From Opitutia bacterium (GTDB lineage: Bacteria > Verrucomicrobiota > Verrucomicrobiia > Opitutales > Opitutaceae): a DNA stretch of 8,487 bases. This document shows, piece by piece, positions 6,285 through 8,487 of this stretch (positions are counted from its first letter, which is position 1; each line of letters starts with the position of its first letter). Under the pieces are notes generated by a model. The model was not told the DNA's origin. It was given only the letters and a program-made list of their open reading frames with translations, and made no database searches. The DNA is taken from contig PMKA01000169.1 of assembly GCA_003157575.1 (NCBI GenBank), positions 851 to 9,337 on the forward strand, in the 5' to 3' direction. A program made the position numbers and the translations under genes.

Positions 6285-6797
6285 TCAGGGCTCGAGCGGC
6301 AGATCCTCGACGCCTTCGATCGCAACGACCACGGAATTTCCGTTCTTCGTCGTTGAGTATTTGAACCGCCTGGCCGCGGGGCCTTTCGCCGTCATGACCT
6401 TGTGCTGCGAGTATTCGCCATGGCGCGGCTTCCCGTCGTAATGCGTGTCGTAGATGTTCCGCCGGAAGGCGCAGCCCGCACAAAAAGGGCTCACGCCGCA
6501 CTCCCCGGCCAGCTCGGCGTTGGCGCATTCAATCACCACGCCAAACCTTTTGCCCTGCATCTGGCGCCCGTCCCTGGCCAAAATGCGCTCGGCCGCGCGA
6601 TTCGCCTGCCGGATCTCCTTGTTTTCGTCCGTGACCAGCACCGGCAGTTCTATCGAGTTGAGAAATTCCGTCAGGACAACCCTTGATGGGCCGAACATCT
6701 TCTCCATGCAGTCGCGACATATCCCATGAGAAACTTCCGCCTTCGGCCTGAGGTCCTCGGTGAGCGTTTTGTTGCACCATGCGCAAATGATCTTCAT
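6285..6797 (-). CDS. Cysteine-rich PAS-domain protein with N-terminal zinc-ribbon-like motif
   Basis: The 170-residue protein starts MKIICAWCNKTL and has CAWC (5-8) and CRDC (27-30), two CxxC pairs that could bind one zinc ion. A PAS-like fold follows: FLNSIELPVLVTDENKEIRQ (45-64), then AANRAAERIL-like residues, and a FGVVIEC strand. Within it sits a second cysteine cluster, C91, C100, C106 and C109 (ECANAELAGECGVSPFCAGC). Similar Cys clusters occur in PAS domains of sensory proteins from other bacteria and suggest a metal, Fe-S or redox sensor. There is no kinase, DNA-binding or membrane segment, so any output must go through a partner. The ATG at 6797 is preferred because the conserved CxxC starts there; upstream codons to 6893 look like random coding. 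The gene lies 45 bases before the amgK-rapZ fusion on the same strand and may lead that transcript. Ligand and partner are unknown. Confidence 0.8.
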   Translation of the reverse strand: MKIICAWCNKTLTEDLRPKAEVSHGICRDCMEKMFGPSRVVLTEFLNSIELPVLVTDENKEIRQANRAAERILARDGRQMQGKRFGVVIECANAELAGECGVSPFCAGCAFRRNIYDTHYDGKPRHGEYSQHKVMTAKGPAARRFKYSTTKNGNSVVVAIEGVEDLPLEP

Positions 6798-6979
6798 GGG
6801 AATCTCGGGAAGAGCGACAGTCTGTTTAGGTTCGTTCGAAAAGCGAGCCGGATGCAGGGTTGCCCGGCCGTCTGCGCGGTCCCTTGGGAACACGCGCTTA
6901 TCAATGTCGGTTGCCAGCGAGCATGGCTTGCGCCACCTTGCAGGCGGATCAAAACCTTCAACCCGGCCGATTTCAACTC
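6798..6979. promoter_or_regulatory. Divergent intergenic region between the PAS gene and glutamate dehydrogenase
   Basis: These 182 bases separate two divergent genes and must hold both promoters. I see no clear sigma-70 -35/-10 pair and no Shine-Dalgarno sequence before either ATG. A short palindrome TCCC-TT-GGGA lies in the middle (about 6880-6890). The assignment is from gene layout only. Confidence 0.4.
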
Positions 6980-8254
6980 ATGTCAAAGGCCATTGTCTCG
7001 AAACTGTACGACTCCGATGTATTTCGCATGGCCTGCCGCCAGTTCGACAAGGCCGCGGATGCCATCAATCTCCCCGATGGGCTGCGCGACCGCACGAAAT
7101 ACCCGCGTCGCTGCATGGCTGTGGCGCTGCCGATCAAACGGGACAACGGCACGACGGTCGTCTTCGAGGGCTACCGGGTCCAGCACAGCCTCTCGACCGG
7201 ACCGTCGAAGGGCGGGCTGCGATTCCATCAGCACGTCACGTTGGGAGAGGTTGCGGCCCTGGCGATGTGGATGAGCTGGAAGTGCTCGCTGGTCGGGCTT
7301 CCGTTCGGGGGCGCAAAGGGAGGCGTGATTGTCGATCCGTACAACCTCTCGCCGGGCGAACTCGAACGGCTTTCCCGGCGCTACATGCAGGAGATGATCC
7401 CGTTCCTCTCGCCGCAGGTCGACATCGCCGCGCCCGACATGGGCACAAACGAACAGGTCATGGCGTGGATGATGGACACCTATTCGAATCACGTCGGACA
7501 CGTCGAACCGGCGATTGTCACCGGCAAACCGCTCTCCCTCGGCGGCTCGGAAGGCCGGCGCGAGGCGACAGGCCGGGGCGTGGCCTACCTCGTCAAGGCC
7601 TACATGGATGACCTCAAGCTCCCGGCCAGCGAGGCGACCGTCGCGATCCAGGGTTTTGGCAACGTGGGCAGCGAGACGGCGGCGGCGATCGCCGAATACG
7701 GCGCCAGGGTCATCGCCATCTCCGACCACACCGCGGCCTTCCACAACCCGAACGGCATCGACGTGCGCAAGGCGCTCCGATACGTCAAATTCAACCGCGT
7801 CCTCCACGACTTCGACGGCGGCGAGCCCATCACCAATGAGCAGTTGCTGGAACTTCCCTGCACCGTGCTGATCCCGGCGGCCGTCGAGCGGGTCATCACC
7901 GAGGTCAACGCCCCGAAGCTGCGGTGCCGCATCCTCGCCGAGGCGGCCAACGGCCCCACGACCAATGGCGCGGACCGCGTCCTGGATTCCCGAGAGGATA
8001 TCGAAGTCATCCCTGACATCCTCTGCAATTCAGGCGGCGTCATCGTCTCCTACTTCGAATGGCTGCAGAACCTGCAAAACTACTATTGGTCCCGCGACGA
8101 AGTCCTGGCGAAGCTCACCGCAATCCTCGACAAGGCCAGGGCGAGCGTCGAATACCAGAAGCGCAAGATGAAGTTCAGCCGGCGCCTTGCCGCACTCACC
8201 CTCGGAATCCAGCGCGTTGCTGACGCCAAGGAGAAACGGGGACTCTTCCCATGA
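6980..8254 (+). CDS. gdhA: Glutamate dehydrogenase (Glu/Leu/Phe/Val dehydrogenase family)
   Basis: The 424-residue protein is a full-length hexameric-type glutamate dehydrogenase, interconverting glutamate and 2-oxoglutarate plus ammonium in the cytoplasm. The N-terminal catalytic domain carries GYRVQHSLSTGPSKGGLRFH (64-83), substrate lysine in MSWK (98-101) and PFGGAKGG (108-115) with the catalytic Lys113. Asp153 in APDMGTNEQVMAW (151-163) is the expected catalytic acid. The C-terminal Rossmann domain has IQGFGNVGSETA (223-234) and an acidic Asp249 after the second strand, which favours NAD over NADP. NSGGVIVSYFEWLQN (350-364) is the family signature near the substrate pocket and argues for glutamate. 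The ATG at 6980 is chosen because the conserved YD..F N-terminus follows at once; the frame is open for 40 codons further upstream but without family-like sequence. The stop overlaps the ATG of the DUF5069-like remnant as ATGA. The cofactor assignment is inference. Confidence 0.93.
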   Translation: MSKAIVSKLYDSDVFRMACRQFDKAADAINLPDGLRDRTKYPRRCMAVALPIKRDNGTTVVFEGYRVQHSLSTGPSKGGLRFHQHVTLGEVAALAMWMSWKCSLVGLPFGGAKGGVIVDPYNLSPGELERLSRRYMQEMIPFLSPQVDIAAPDMGTNEQVMAWMMDTYSNHVGHVEPAIVTGKPLSLGGSEGRREATGRGVAYLVKAYMDDLKLPASEATVAIQGFGNVGSETAAAIAEYGARVIAISDHTAAFHNPNGIDVRKALRYVKFNRVLHDFDGGEPITNEQLLELPCTVLIPAAVERVITEVNAPKLRCRILAEAANGPTTNGADRVLDSREDIEVIPDILCNSGGVIVSYFEWLQNLQNYYWSRDEVLAKLTAILDKARASVEYQKRKMKFSRRLAALTLGIQRVADAKEKRGLFP

Positions 8255-8383
8255 ACAACTACAGCCAGCCCGATCTCACCCGACATCCGCCGCGCAGCCC
8301 GCGCGTACGCCTCGGCGGCTTCGCGCACCTGCTGCGAGCACCTTGATCTCGACGATTACGTCTCCTTCGGCGGCGTCGGGTGA
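8251..8383 (+). pseudogene. DUF5069-like gene with the middle deleted and the frame shifted
   Basis: The ATG at 8251 overlaps the gdh stop codon. The first 27 codons read as a typical DUF5069 N-terminus, with DLTRHPPRSPRVRLGGF at residues 8-24, but the frame ends at TGA 8344-8346 after 31 residues. In another frame, from about 8330, the sequence reads CCEHLDLDDYVSFGGVG followed by TGA (8381-8383). LDLDDYVSFGG resembles the C-terminal end I associate with the same family (from memory, not a search). Family members are about 150 residues, so some 110-120 codons seem to be missing at about 8325-8335, where the two ends are joined out of frame. CACCT occurs on both sides of the join (8326-8330 and 8339-8343). 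The family has no known function. An assembly error is an alternative to a genuine deletion. Confidence 0.65.
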
Positions 8384-8466
8384 AGCGGTCCGGCATTCTT
8401 TCCGAATTTCGCAGCGGAGGCCAGATCCACCCGCCGGCGCTCGCGGCCATGCAGCAAGGAACCCGA

Positions 8467-8487
8467 TGTAGGAGCCTGCTTGCCCGT
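8467..8487 (+). repeat. Third TGTAGGAGCCTGCTTGC repeat arm, cut by the window end
   Basis: The last 21 bases begin TGTAGGAGCCTGCTTGC, identical over 17 bases to the arm at 3921-3937, then read CCGT instead of AGGC. The copy therefore appears to be a variant of the same palindrome family. Whether a facing partner follows cannot be seen. Confidence 0.7.

Noticed and set aside
8384..8466. Possible further coding sequence after the DUF5069 remnant
   Set aside because: No frame of credible length or family character is present before the terminal repeat.

Overview
The window is GC-rich, densely coding bacterial DNA that looks like a chromosome segment from the Verrucomicrobiota, most likely an Opitutae-type organism. 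That assignment is inference. It rests on four things: a kinase fused to a RapZ-type C-terminal domain and coupled to a sugar-1-phosphate nucleotidyltransferase, a DUF5069-like remnant directly behind a glutamate dehydrogenase, dispersed palindromes with a TGTAGG head, and start codons with poor Shine-Dalgarno sequences. No plasmid, phage, transposase, CRISPR, tRNA or rRNA signal was seen.

Layout from left to right. Positions 75-1310 (minus) encode an RlmI-type 23S rRNA cytosine methyltransferase. A 43-residue membrane miniprotein (1368-1499, minus) sits just upstream on the same strand. A gene-free stretch of about 610 bases (1500-2110) follows and holds several palindromes and inverted repeats. 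Positions 2111-3817 (plus) encode peptide chain release factor 3, with an unusual linker insertion. Between its end and the convergent gene on the right lies a large palindrome of about 137 bp (3881-4017). The minus-strand block 6797-4084 reads, in transcription order, a cysteine-rich PAS protein, an AmgK-like kinase with a fused RapZ C-terminal domain, and a MurU-like nucleotidyltransferase; the last two overlap as ATGA. Divergent from this block is a glutamate dehydrogenase (6980-8254, plus). Its stop codon overlaps the start of a DUF5069-like gene that has lost its middle (8251-8383). The window ends inside another copy of the palindrome arm.

Functionally, the left half concerns the ribosome: rRNA modification and release-factor recycling. 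The minus-strand block is most simply read as cell-wall amino-sugar salvage: anomeric phosphorylation of MurNAc/GlcNAc followed by nucleotide activation, with a RapZ-type domain that may sense amino-sugar phosphate. Glutamate dehydrogenase links this neighbourhood to nitrogen and carbon metabolism. The points most worth a second look are the kinase-RapZ fusion, the two TGTAGG palindrome families, the internally deleted DUF5069 gene and the repeat-like insertion in RF3.
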